A stretch of DNA of 64,000 nt. Origin: Allomyces macrogynus ATCC 38327. Taxonomy: Eukaryota; Blastocladiomycota; Blastocladiomycetes; Blastocladiales; Blastocladiaceae. This document shows positions 45,881 through 55,107 of this stretch, piece after piece; within the stretch, counting starts at the first letter, position 1; each line of letters begins with the position of its first letter. The DNA lies in the NCBI GenBank assembly GCA_000151295.1, contig GG745346.1, positions 166,531 to 230,530 of the forward strand, read 5' to 3'. A program made the position numbers and the translations under genes. The notes under the pieces are model-generated. The model was not told the origin of the DNA. It did no database searches and was given only the letters and a program-made list of their open reading frames with translations.

Positions 45881-47027
45881 GCATGACCTGCTGCTCTTCG
45901 ATGCAGGGTCTATCTTTGCGCCGCGCGGTTGATGTGCGCTTGTGCTGCACTCGCTTGCAAGTTAGGACTCTCTAATTGGCAAGTTGGTGCTTGATCGAAC
46001 ATTAAGTGAAAAGGTCAATCTTCACGACAAGGCCGGCTGCCAACACATTCAACATGCGATGCAAGCCGGTAGGCAGTCCATGCTCGGCACACCTGCAATC
46101 AAACACGGACGATGTGATGAACGTCGCTATGGCGCTCCTCGACGACCTTGAAACACCATGTTGCGTACGATTCTAGGTGCGGTCATGCTCCAAAGAGCAG
46201 TGGTGCCTTCCGTTCAGGATTGGATGCAAGGCGACGCTTGATGCTGTGGTGTGGATTATTTACCGCCGTCGCTGTGAATTAGTTGTTCGCGATGGCGTTT
46301 GGTCGATGAATGATTGGACCACTTCCATAACCCCCTTGACACAAATCTTTCAACCTTATTTTCTCGCCAACCAGCAATCGCATCCACTTCGTCTTTGCAC
46401 TATGGGAGCGTACTGTTTGGTTTTTCTGAAATAGGCAGCAATGGTTCAATAGTTGCACACAGGCGGAGGACAGCCCGATTTTGTCTTTGCGCAAATGAGG
46501 TTTTGGAAGTAAGATCATTGAGGGTCACATCTCGTTTGCTTCGCTTCTTTTCGACCCATTGAATTGCCGGCCAGCTGTGTTCCCACCTACATTTTCCCTT
46601 CTCTTCAATAGCATCGGCGTCGTCATTTCCGCGTCTGTTGGTGATATCCGTGATGCATCGCATCTATGATAAGATGCTGCTCCTGATGACGGAGGCCTAA
46701 TTCAACTGCAACTATCAACCTGGGCGCTGGAGAGAAACGTTGCGGCTCTGCTGCGACTTAAGTAGAGACCACTGCCATCGCAAAGTCATGAAGAGAGTTG
46801 TGAGCGTAGACACGGCCGAACGAATTTGCTTTCCATTCGCGACCGCACATCCAATATCCCGTTTAGGACTCTAAACACGCCCTTGTATTCCAGACAGGCA
46901 CACGTGAGGGAGAGAGCGGTGGCCGCGGTCGCGTCCGCGGCAAAGATATTTCAAGAAATCGGGAAGGGTCACAGGGGATCGACGCAAAGATGCGGCCATC
47001 GGTGGTGGCAAAGGCTCCAGCGTCGAC
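45881..47027. other. 1.1 kb intergenic stretch, nothing recognised
   Basis: Lies upstream of LRR copy H and downstream of the oxidoreductase gene. AT-richer than average; no gene, RNA or repeat supported. Confidence 0.4.
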
Positions 47028-48782
47028 CTACCAACCAAACGCCTCGACATGAATCCACCACGGCCGGACAAGCTTGCGCACGGCCGCGCATAGTGCCGGC
47101 GGCCCACACACTACACGAACAAAAACCACGGATCCGTCAGTCAAGGGGACTGTGCACCGCGTACACTGACCCAACGTACCAAACGCAAACGACATGTCGC
47201 TCACCATGTCTGTCGGCACCTCTATCTCCCAATCCGGCCGCTTCTCGCCGTCTCCACCCGTCGTGAACACCTTGACCTTCAAACCGGGCATGCTGCGGCG
47301 ATACCCGACCCAATCCACCATCTCCCCACGGTCCTCGCGCACGACCCACAGTACCGTCACGCGCGCGTCGCGGCCCTTCATCGCCTCGAGCCAGGCAACG
47401 ACCGGTGTGATCCCCATCCCGCCGGCAATGAACCACACGTCATCGAATTCCGCCACCGGCACGGGCTGCGGCGCTGGTGGAACGAGCACAAACACGCGTT
47501 CGGATGCGCGGATCCGCGATGCGAATCTGGACCGCGCGTCGAGCCAGACTTCGGCGCCGCCCGATTTGGCAAAGGACGATGTGGACGAGGCCAGTGGGGT
47601 GGTGGACGCGACCGCGTGCGGCGAGTACGGGTGGAAAATGGGCACGGGCGGGATCGCGAGATACACGACTTGGCCGGGACCGACAGCGAGCGATGCGTAT
47701 TCGGCGGGGACCAGCCGTACCGCGACCACCGGCGACGACGTCGTGCTCGATTCGCCTGGCGTCGTCGCCTGCGTCGGCGAAAGCAGCGGAATGTCGCACG
47801 TGGACCGGGTGCGCGGTCGGCCGGCGTGCGCGGGGCGCGGACTGCGCACGACCGCATTGTTGGCGGTCTCTCGCCAGTAAGGCGCATCGCGCACGTCGAT
47901 CCGTGCGGGACTGCGCGCCATGGCCATGTACGCGACGGCGAGCTTGTTCCCGATGAGAAAGACGGCCATGGCGAGGACCATCGGCACGGTCGCTGGCCGG
48001 TGCATGACGACGAGCGCGAGCAAAAGCATGACAAGCACGTGGTGGGCGACAAAGAACACGGCGTAGACGCGCTGCCGCACCCATGGGAGCGACGAAAGCG
48101 CCATCGTGGCTACTGTTATCCACGCAAACAGGCCGTAGACCATACTCGCACGGTCCCAGAGGAACGTCGCAACAAGGTCGTAGGTCTGCCACAAGTGAAT
48201 GTGCAACGCCATGTGAACCGTGATCAGAACGACGCCAACGCGCGCAAAAAAGGCGTGGTAACGCAGGAGCGTGTGCCGGTCGAGCACCCATGCAAGTGGA
48301 GAAAAGGCGCCGCCGAGAAACGTGGCCGCGACAAAGTGCGCGAGCGCGACCCAGGCAAACCGGTTGTAGGTCACGTCGTGAACGTAGCTCGAGGAGAGGA
48401 CCAAGACGAGCACAAGCGGGACGTAGACGATGATAGCGAGGCCCGTGTCGCGCGCATCTGGGTGGTTGTAGAGCCACTTGAGAGCGGCATGCAAATGGCC
48501 GCGCGGCGCTAGCCGGTGCACAAAGTGCCGTATCATGGCAGCAACGGTGAGCAGAATGGCAATCAAGACCAACGCCAAGACCGCTGCAATGGTGTTGGAG
48601 ACGGGAATGATGCCCGTGGAGGCAGATTCGCCGCCTGCGTGCACTGGGCGGGCGAGCGTCGCCAGAATACAAGCTGTGGCCGACACTTGTGCGCGAGCTT
48701 TTCCTGAATGCCACAGGTTGCCCCTTGGCCGGCCATTCTCGACGGCGCTTCTCCTGGTACTGCTTGTGCTTACCGCCGCCAT
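47028..48782 (-). CDS. Ferric-reductase / NADPH-oxidase-like flavocytochrome
   Basis: Transmembrane electron-transfer protein, probably a plasma-membrane metalloreductase. Starting at 48782 (MAAVSTSS) it has 584 residues with a signal-like N-terminus; an in-frame ATG at 48962 would extend it by 60. Several membrane helices follow (VLALVLIAILLTVAAMIRHF, AIIVYVPLVLVLVLSSSYVH). Paired haem histidines lie in RYHAFFARVGVVLITVHMAL and FFVAHHVLVMLLLALVVMH, the latter pair 13 residues apart as in FRE/NOX proteins. The FAD motif HPYS is present, as are the NADPH motifs GGMGITPVVAWL and, near the end, VCGPPAL. No EF-hands were seen, so a FRE-type reductase is favoured over calcium-regulated NOX. Confidence 0.88.
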   Translation of the reverse strand: MAAVSTSSTRRSAVENGRPRGNLWHSGKARAQVSATACILATLARPVHAGGESASTGIIPVSNTIAAVLALVLIAILLTVAAMIRHFVHRLAPRGHLHAALKWLYNHPDARDTGLAIIVYVPLVLVLVLSSSYVHDVTYNRFAWVALAHFVAATFLGGAFSPLAWVLDRHTLLRYHAFFARVGVVLITVHMALHIHLWQTYDLVATFLWDRASMVYGLFAWITVATMALSSLPWVRQRVYAVFFVAHHVLVMLLLALVVMHRPATVPMVLAMAVFLIGNKLAVAYMAMARSPARIDVRDAPYWRETANNAVVRSPRPAHAGRPRTRSTCDIPLLSPTQATTPGESSTTSSPVVAVRLVPAEYASLAVGPGQVVYLAIPPVPIFHPYSPHAVASTTPLASSTSSFAKSGGAEVWLDARSRFASRIRASERVFVLVPPAPQPVPVAEFDDVWFIAGGMGITPVVAWLEAMKGRDARVTVLWVVREDRGEMVDWVGYRRSMPGLKVKVFTTGGDGEKRPDWEIEVPTDMVSDMSFAFGTLGQCTRCTVPLTDGSVVFVRVVCGPPALCAAVRKLVRPWWIHVEAFGW

Positions 48783-48962
48783 GGTTCGAGACGATGCCAG
48801 AGAGATGGGAGACCGTGCTGTTCGTGCTCCTTGTCGCGTGGCCGCAACGGCAAGAACCGGTGGTGGACAATCGGGGACATTGGGTGGTGGCGGAGCTCGT
48901 TGCCGACTGGGCTTGCACTTGAACACGTCGGATCCATTTAGTATCTTGTTCCTGAACGACAT

Positions 48963-50195
48963 TGCGGTGGGTTATTGTCCACGCGAGTGCTGGGGTCGAC
49001 CAGAATATTTGGATCAAAGTCTGTTTTCTCGGTGACGCCGGCGAATGGCGAACGGTGCTTCTTGACGCACGTGCGTTTGACAGACGGACCATTACGGTCT
49101 TGGCAGAGTCTGTCCGGAGATTGTCGGTGGCACGCAATCGCAAGCAACGGTACTACATATTCGCAAAGGCGGTGGCCCGCACGTAAAGCCGCCAACGCGT
49201 TCCAGCGCACTTCAGCGAGAGCAGCAACATGCCGGCGCTCGCGCCAGAAAGCAGATGGAATCCGCGCCGTGGTGACGCTCGTCGATGCCAACCGCGCACA
49301 GAATATCAGCCCGACACCGCAGCTCGCGCGACCCACTCTCTTGCAATGAGCGTGCAACACGACAGCAATCCTTGCAAACAACATTTTCTGTAGACGAGCC
49401 CGAACACTCTCCAGAGTCTTGTCGCTGGCGCCGATCGCGCTACAACGGCGCAATCCAAATGTGAGCACCAACACGCGACCAACGCGCGAACAGCACACCA
49501 GCGCACGCTCCGGAAGGGAGCAAAGAATCCGCACCGTGGTGACCCTGGTCGATACCAGCCACGTTGTCCCGACCGCGCACGGATTAAAGATACGCCCGTC
49601 ACAGTGGCTGCGGCTCGTGCGGCCCGCTCCCTTGCAATGTGCATGCAATACGACCGCGGTCCTCAGTGCCAACATTCTCCACCCTGCTCGCAAGCCGGTC
49701 TCGTCTCCTCTCGACAATGAGCGTATGATTTGGTCATTTATTTCCGATCCGCGTATTTGCTTCCAATGCGTTCCCGCGCTCATTTCTCGATCAAACAAAC
49801 CATAATCAACTCCGCCGCCATTAATCGTGCCTCTGGATCTTCTGTCCCTCCTTGGGAATAACAATTCTCGAGTACCAATGCTAGAGTAGAAATGACCAAA
49901 CGTGGCAGATAACAGATAGATTTCAAATATGTTGTTTGTGAGAGAAGCTCTTGAGATGAGCAAGGACCAATGGAACAATGAAAGCATGGAAGCGCAGTGT
50001 CGACCTGATTGCGGCCACGATGACGCCCATCTCTCCCTCCCGCCCCCAACCGACCTGGGACGTATTAAAATCGATTTGGTGCCGCCCTTGCCCCTTTCTC
50101 CCCTCCTCCCTCTTTCGATCCCTCCCCGACCAGCAGGCGCGCTTTATCAACCCGTCGAACGGCAGCTCGCAAGTGCGCGGCACGACACCGGTATC
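48963..50195. other. 1.2 kb intergenic region with a diverged tandem duplication
   Basis: Upstream of both the oxidoreductase (-) and the small secreted protein (+), so it holds both promoters. It contains two related segments (about 49234-49372 and 49504-49659). A long minus-strand open frame across them has no recognisable domain and is not annotated as a gene. Confidence 0.5.
49234..49659. repeat. Diverged direct repeat, two copies about 270-290 bases apart
   Basis: ATCCGCGCCGTGGTGACGCT near 49259 recurs as ATCCGCACCGTGGTGACCCT near 49527. CTCTCTTGCAATGAGCGTGC near 49336 recurs as CTCCCTTGCAATGTGCATGC near 49627. The spacing differs slightly between the two blocks, so small indels have accumulated since duplication. 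Confidence 0.75.
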
Positions 50196-51034
50196 ATGGT
50201 GGCGCTGATCTCGACGATTCGCGAACGCGGCCGCGGTGGCAATGGAGCTGCGCTTGTGCTTGTTCTCGCGCTGCTTGTTCTCGCCGTTGCAGCCGGGCTG
50301 GTCCGCACTGCGACCGTCTTTGAAGTCTATTTCGATACGGTGGCCTGGAACGAAACGACCGAGTACAACAGGGCCATCGACACAACCAGCCCCGCGAACG
50401 CGTTCAAGGTCACGATGACCGAGAAAGGTTACCTGGTCATCACCGACGTTGGGGACCAGTTCCGCGTGATCCTGAATGGGGGAGGACAAGGGTTCGTTGA
50501 TCTGTTTTCTGGGAAAGTGGACGCGCGGCAGTCATTTGCCACCATTTCTGCCAGTGTCGACGGCCATGTTGGCTGGCAAGATCAGGAACAGGCGCGTTGT
50601 TTGGCGTTCGTGCACTAATTTGCAATGCGTGGGCCCATTCGTCCATCAGGACTCACGTCGATCCCAGGCCCCATCTCGTGCGCCAACCCACAACCCGATT
50701 CAAGGTGGCCTTCACGCAGCCCGAGTTCTCCAAGGCGTGTTACCCGCTGCTGGCGGGCCCGTCAACGTTATTATTACGGAGATCGCGTCCTCGCAGCTCG
50801 GGCAGCTCGAAATTTTCTATTTCCAGCCATTCATGGGGGGAACGGTACGCGAAATCGTCCACGATTGCTCTTTGCCTCGTCTCATTGAGCGTATTTGACC
50901 AACCTCAACTCCCACTGCCAACCTAGTGCCCGGACTTTGTCAATCCGACGCCGGCGCCGACGCCCGCGCCGACGCCAACGCTGCCACCCCATTCCACCGC
51001 TCGGGACCCGGCGACCCCGCTTCTCCGAAATTAA
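50196..51034 (+). CDS. Small secreted or anchored protein with proline-rich tail
   Basis: Start chosen at 50196 because it gives a clean signal or anchor segment (NGAALVLVLALLVLAVAAGL) after a short basic N-terminus. The extracellular part reads VFEVYFDTVAWNETTEYNRA and ILNGGGQGFVDLFSG. A second exon begins near 50690-50703 (FKVAFTQPEFSKACYPLLAG) and a frame change near 50755 leads to PVNVIITEIASSQLGQLEIF, ending at a GTACGC donor (50845). The last exon 50927-51034 is a PTPAPTPAPTPT-type tail. The exon 1 end is not resolved. Family not recognised; function unknown. Confidence 0.5.
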
Positions 51035-51303
51035 AGTCGGTGCAACGTAACATTGAACATCTCAAATCATACCGATTCGTCAGTGCCAAGAAACAAACTG
51101 CCCTGCGCTCAAACTCATCAACAGCGCATCACATCCACAAAAGGTGACAAGACATCCAAGTCTGAACATCGAATCAGCGAGGAGCCAATCCAAACCGCGC
51201 GTTGGCGCCGAAAATGGACAAATGCATCTTCCATCAATGATGCACCAGCGATACGGCATCGTACACGCGCACGGTCTTCCTCCATCGCCAACTTCCAGAT
51301 CCA

Positions 51304-51319
51304 CCCCCCCCCCCCCCCC
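51304..51319. repeat. Run of 16 C just downstream of LRR copy I
   Basis: Uninterrupted run of 16 C, ten bases past the stop codon of the LRR gene on the minus strand. The surrounding intergenic segment (51035-51328) has no other feature. Confidence 0.9.
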
Positions 51320-51328
51320 GTGCAGCAT

Positions 51329-53089
51329 TCACGCATTCTGCAGGGCGTGCTGCATGTCCGCCGAGAACTTGTTCCCGCCCAACGACACCGTCAGCCGTGT
51401 CTTTCCGCGCTTGCCTCTCGTCCCCGCACGCCGTTGTACATCGAGCAGGCGGCGGGCCATCCTGTCCTCGAGGCAACAGGACGCGATATCGAGAGAACGC
51501 AGCGTGAGCGGGAGAGCATCAATCCATTCCGTCGCATCAAGACGAAGTGGGTTTTGGGCAACAGAGAGCACGCGCAGTGAGGGCGGGAACGATGCTGGGA
51601 GTGAAGTGATCAGGTTGTCCGAGAGATCCAGCTCGTGCAGGTACATGGGCAGCTGCGGGAAAAGAATCTCAATGTCACCCGTGGAGAGCCTGTTTTGCGA
51701 TAAATCAAGAGCACGCAACAAGGGTGGCAAAGTCCATGTGGCCAAGTTGTGGTCTGCCGCAATCATCTGGCTTGCCAGGCACCCCATGATAGTGAGCGAC
51801 GTGAGCGAGGAAACTTGCGCGCTGAGCGGGCCAAGCGCAGAGAGCATGAAGCCAGTGACCAGCGAAGCTGGATTGAGTGCTGCTCCAGTTGAGAGCCAGG
51901 ACTTGCCAACAAAGTGCAATGACAGCAGCGTTGGCGAATTGAATCGCTGCATAAACTGCGCAACCACTTGGTTTGGCCACATTGGCGCACAGAGGGTGAG
52001 CGACTCCAACTGCGTTGGGACAACACGCAACAAGTTGAGGAGCCACGGTCCATAGTTGGCCAACACAGACGCGTCAGGTTGAGCCCCGAGATGCAAAACA
52101 AAGTCCTTGACACGCAGTTGGCAGGCATAGTCAAAGAGCGGAACTTGCGCAACAGGACCCGTGTAATCGGCAGTGACGATGAGCGACACCATGCGCATAA
52201 GTCTAGTTTTGCCCGCTTTCTGAGCCTTGGCAAGCCCGTTCACGATATGCACGGCGTCATCAGGGCGCAAGAGCATAGCATGGCGCAAGATAGAAAGCTG
52301 CGTCAGCCGCGCAAGAGCTCGTGAGAGAGCTGCACCGCTGTGCGTGCCCAAATCGGAAGGGTACGCGACGTTGTCTTCAATGACCTCGAAAACGGCCAGC
52401 AAAGGTGGCAGATGGTCGTACAGGCTCACCAAGGTCGCGTCATTGCCGATGCGCGCAACTCCAATGGTGAGTTCACGCAACGATGGATGGAACCAGCTGG
52501 TAATTGCTGAGATCCGAGCCTGTGTGACAAAGAACAGCTTCAGCGCCAGCGAATGGGCTGGTGGGATGTGCGCTGGCCATGAGCCACCCGTGCCATTGTG
52601 AATGGTGAGGAAGCGACAATTCGGTGGAATGGGGACAAGCGCGAGATGGTGAGCGTCAATAGACGCGTGAGCAAGCTGATGAAGTGGAATAGCGAGGATC
52701 TGCGACCAGTATTGGGAGGAAGGCCCGCCATTGCTGACAGGAGTACGACGGCCGATGCGCTGTGGCAGCACCAGATACACGAAATGCAAGGTGCCCTCGT
52801 GCTGCAATGACGTGAGATAACGGCCGGATTGCGCCAGGCCGCTTTTAGTGGAGCGAGGGTCATTCCAATCGACAGGGAGAAAGGGGCCCGCAAACAGGTT
52901 GCGGTCACGCAAAGCTGCGTGTACTGCTGGAGCAAAGAGCGAGCCGGATGCAAGCGCCAAGTGCAAAAGCGTCGCGCGGCAACTCAAGCTCGACGATTCC
53001 GTGCGCAATATCCAATAGCACAGCACTTCGAGTACGTCAAAGGGCAGAGTTTCAATCAGCGCTGAGTTTGACACAGCATCGGGTCCCAT
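51329..53089 (-). CDS. F-box-like/LRR family protein, copy I, intact (586 aa)
   Basis: Second intact family member. F-box-like block: ALIETLPFDVLEVLCYWILR ... LALASGSLFAPAVHAALRDR. Middle blocks: FVYLVLPQRIGRRTPVSNGG, LHQLAHASIDAHHLALVPIP, LRELTIGVARIGNDATLVSL and LSRALARLTQLSILRHAM. The C-terminal LRRs are regular: LRALDLSQNRLSTGDIEILF, LHELDLSDNLITSLPASFPP, LRVLSVAQNPLRLDATEWID, LRSLDIASCCLEDRMARRLL, then a basic cap (RRAGTRGKRGKTRLTVSL). No signal peptide. It may act as an SCF-type adaptor if the F-box reading holds. Copies G and J are truncated relatives nearby. Confidence 0.75.
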   Translation of the reverse strand: MGPDAVSNSALIETLPFDVLEVLCYWILRTESSSLSCRATLLHLALASGSLFAPAVHAALRDRNLFAGPFLPVDWNDPRSTKSGLAQSGRYLTSLQHEGTLHFVYLVLPQRIGRRTPVSNGGPSSQYWSQILAIPLHQLAHASIDAHHLALVPIPPNCRFLTIHNGTGGSWPAHIPPAHSLALKLFFVTQARISAITSWFHPSLRELTIGVARIGNDATLVSLYDHLPPLLAVFEVIEDNVAYPSDLGTHSGAALSRALARLTQLSILRHAMLLRPDDAVHIVNGLAKAQKAGKTRLMRMVSLIVTADYTGPVAQVPLFDYACQLRVKDFVLHLGAQPDASVLANYGPWLLNLLRVVPTQLESLTLCAPMWPNQVVAQFMQRFNSPTLLSLHFVGKSWLSTGAALNPASLVTGFMLSALGPLSAQVSSLTSLTIMGCLASQMIAADHNLATWTLPPLLRALDLSQNRLSTGDIEILFPQLPMYLHELDLSDNLITSLPASFPPSLRVLSVAQNPLRLDATEWIDALPLTLRSLDIASCCLEDRMARRLLDVQRRAGTRGKRGKTRLTVSLGGNKFSADMQHALQNA

Positions 53090-53189
53090 GCTTGTGGTCT
53101 TGTCGATTCAGATCCCAAGATAACAAGTTGATTGTGGGGGGTGGAGATGTCGAAATGCACCAAGTTGCACGTCGTCAACGGCGTTTCGG

Positions 53190-53983
53190 AGCTCTCAGAG
53201 TAGCTGCAGATTTCGATGCGGACTTGGTGGTTGGCCACCCTGCCTGGTCTGCCCACTTGTGGCGCTCGATGCAACGGTCCTGCAAAGTGGAAAACCTCAA
53301 GCACTCTTGATGGAAAGTTGGCCAACGTTCTGCAGACCCTTCTCGCCCGCCAACACACGTTGTCACATCAACAGTCCTGTCTGTGCTTCGTGCAACAGTG
53401 CGAATCACCCGCGATAAAGGACGGACGACCATCATGGTGTGTTTTGCTGTAGCCCACTGTGAAGTGACAAGCGCATACATTTGTCTGGACGGCGAGACTG
53501 AAGAGTCCGCCTCCATGTCTCCAAAATTGAGAATCAGGATAGGTGTATCAACCGACAACGCCTCCTCCAAAGTCCCGAGTAGATGCTTGCTGAACCGGCT
53601 CTGGAAGGTCAGAGCCTTCAGCTTCAGCTCCCCCGTCGAGCGGCGACGTTCCAACGTTACGCCGAAGCACAATCAGACGCCGTGTTGCATCATCATCAAG
53701 AGGACACGCCCCTACGTCGAGGTGACGGAGCGTGAGCGGCAACGCATGGGACCAAGGGACAGGTTGCGGTCGCGCGGTGCCACATGGACAGCAGGCTTAA
53801 AAAACGAGGCTGAGGCAACGGTAAAGCGCAAGGGAGTGAGGCCAAGCTGGACGGCCTAGTGCGCAATATCCATTGACAAAGGTTGTTGAGCAAATCGTAG
53901 GGACGACGCTCGATTGGTGCAAGTGAAGTTGGTCGTATGTGGGTGCTGCCTGGGCACTTGGTTCGCAAATGCGCTGCCAGCAT
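53190..53983 (-). pseudogene. F-box-like/LRR family copy J, N-terminus joined to C-terminal cap
   Basis: The N-terminus (LAAHLRTKCPGSTHIRP, PIERRPYDLLNNLCQWILRT) closely matches copy F, including its upstream DNA. Right after the block corresponding to VHVALRDRNPS, the sequence jumps to the C-terminal cap ALPLTLRHLDVGACPLDDDA and RRLIVLRRNVGTSPLDGGAE. More than 400 residues are missing compared with copy I. Frame changes are also present in the FAxAS block. The 53190-53540 part (LKALTFQSRFSKHLLGTLEE) continues the cap and then fades out. Confidence 0.8.
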
Positions 53984-54260
53984 CGTGGTCCATTTTTCGT
54001 CGATATGGTCTCGTCAAATGCCTCGAGTCTTGCTGTGCCAGTCTTCTGAGTTGATTTGATGCAAAGAAGAGCGCCAGAATCGAAGGCGTGATGCCTTGCG
54101 TCGTTCTTGCTGGCTGTTCACATTCATCATCGTGAATGTCGTGGAACCGGCCATTTTCTGTCGTGTTTGCAACTCGCCTTTCAGCATCTGCCTCAACGTG
54201 GGTCGCCAAATGCGCGAACCGTGCGTGCTGACTCGAAACGAACGCTGTCAAAGCCGTTTT

Positions 54261-54494
54261 CGTCCTGCTCTCGATGAAGTGCTATGGCAGCTCTTTGTCA
54301 AGACGCTGGCCGGAAAGACCTTCACGGTTCGTCTGTTTCCGTTGGACCCAATCGCTCATCTCGAGACGAAAAACATTCCACTCGGGTTGCAGCATTTGAT
54401 CTGGCCTGGCAAGCAGCTCAAGGATGGGAGATTGATTTCCGATTACAGCATCCCGAGTGAAGGCACGATTCGTTTGGTGTTAAAGTTTTGTTGA
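54261..54494 (+). pseudogene. Truncated copy of the ubiquitin-like gene (ubiquitin-like domain only)
   Basis: Reads [40 protein letters not shown] and TIRLVLKFC, a clear duplicate of the last domain of the gene at 41963-42775, with the same KFC ending. Compared with it, a short internal segment (around RQLIHE) is deleted and the WHAH-motif domain is gone. The frame is open back to an ATG at 54096, which would give 132 residues, but the upstream part is only promoter-derived and unrelated sequence. It is head-to-head with LRR copy J. Confidence 0.8.
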
Positions 54495-55107
54495 GCTCGA
54501 TGCAATGCAGCTGGATTACAAACGACATCTCAGCAAGTTAAATAGCACGATTTGGCACGCAACTCGTCCTTAGTGCACTATGAGCTGGGCAGGCAGATTC
54601 GCTCGATTGGCGAGAGAGTAATGGCCGCCAAATGTCGAGATGGATATTCCACGCGGCTGTCTTGGGCAGGCTTCACATCAGCTGGTTGCAGATCGCGACG
54701 TCGTGACAGTTATGCATGATGAAGGAGGAGGTCACTTCAGCTCCCCATTCGCGGTACTCGCGGCGGTCCATGATGGAGCGGGCCCTGCTGGAATTTCTGA
54801 AGGTCCACGTGCTGATGTTTGTGCACATTCTTGAGACACTAAACCGCACATGTTCTCCACAATCCTTCTCACCTGCCTGCACAGATAAGGACGAGGATGA
54901 AAAAGCGCACCATCGATTTGCACCGACGGACCGACAGCGGTCCAAAGCAAGCACTTTGATGCCATTTCGCATCGCGAGGTCCTGATCCGTGCTCTCGGCC
55001 TGCACAGCACGGAGGGCAGACTGTAGAGCACGCTCACCAGCAAACGACACCCAAAAGAAAATCCCTTTCAATGCAACGCCCCACAAACCAACTCTCCCTC
55101 CCGCCGC
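54495..55107. other. Intergenic region, nothing recognised
   Basis: Separates the ubiquitin-like relic from the 3' end of the WDR75 gene. No coding or RNA feature supported. Confidence 0.4.

Noticed and set aside
48938..49987. A 349-residue minus-strand open frame upstream of the oxidoreductase
   Set aside because: Cysteine/arginine-rich with no domain. Its internal similarity comes from the DNA-level tandem duplication, and it overlaps the start of the oxidoreductase gene.
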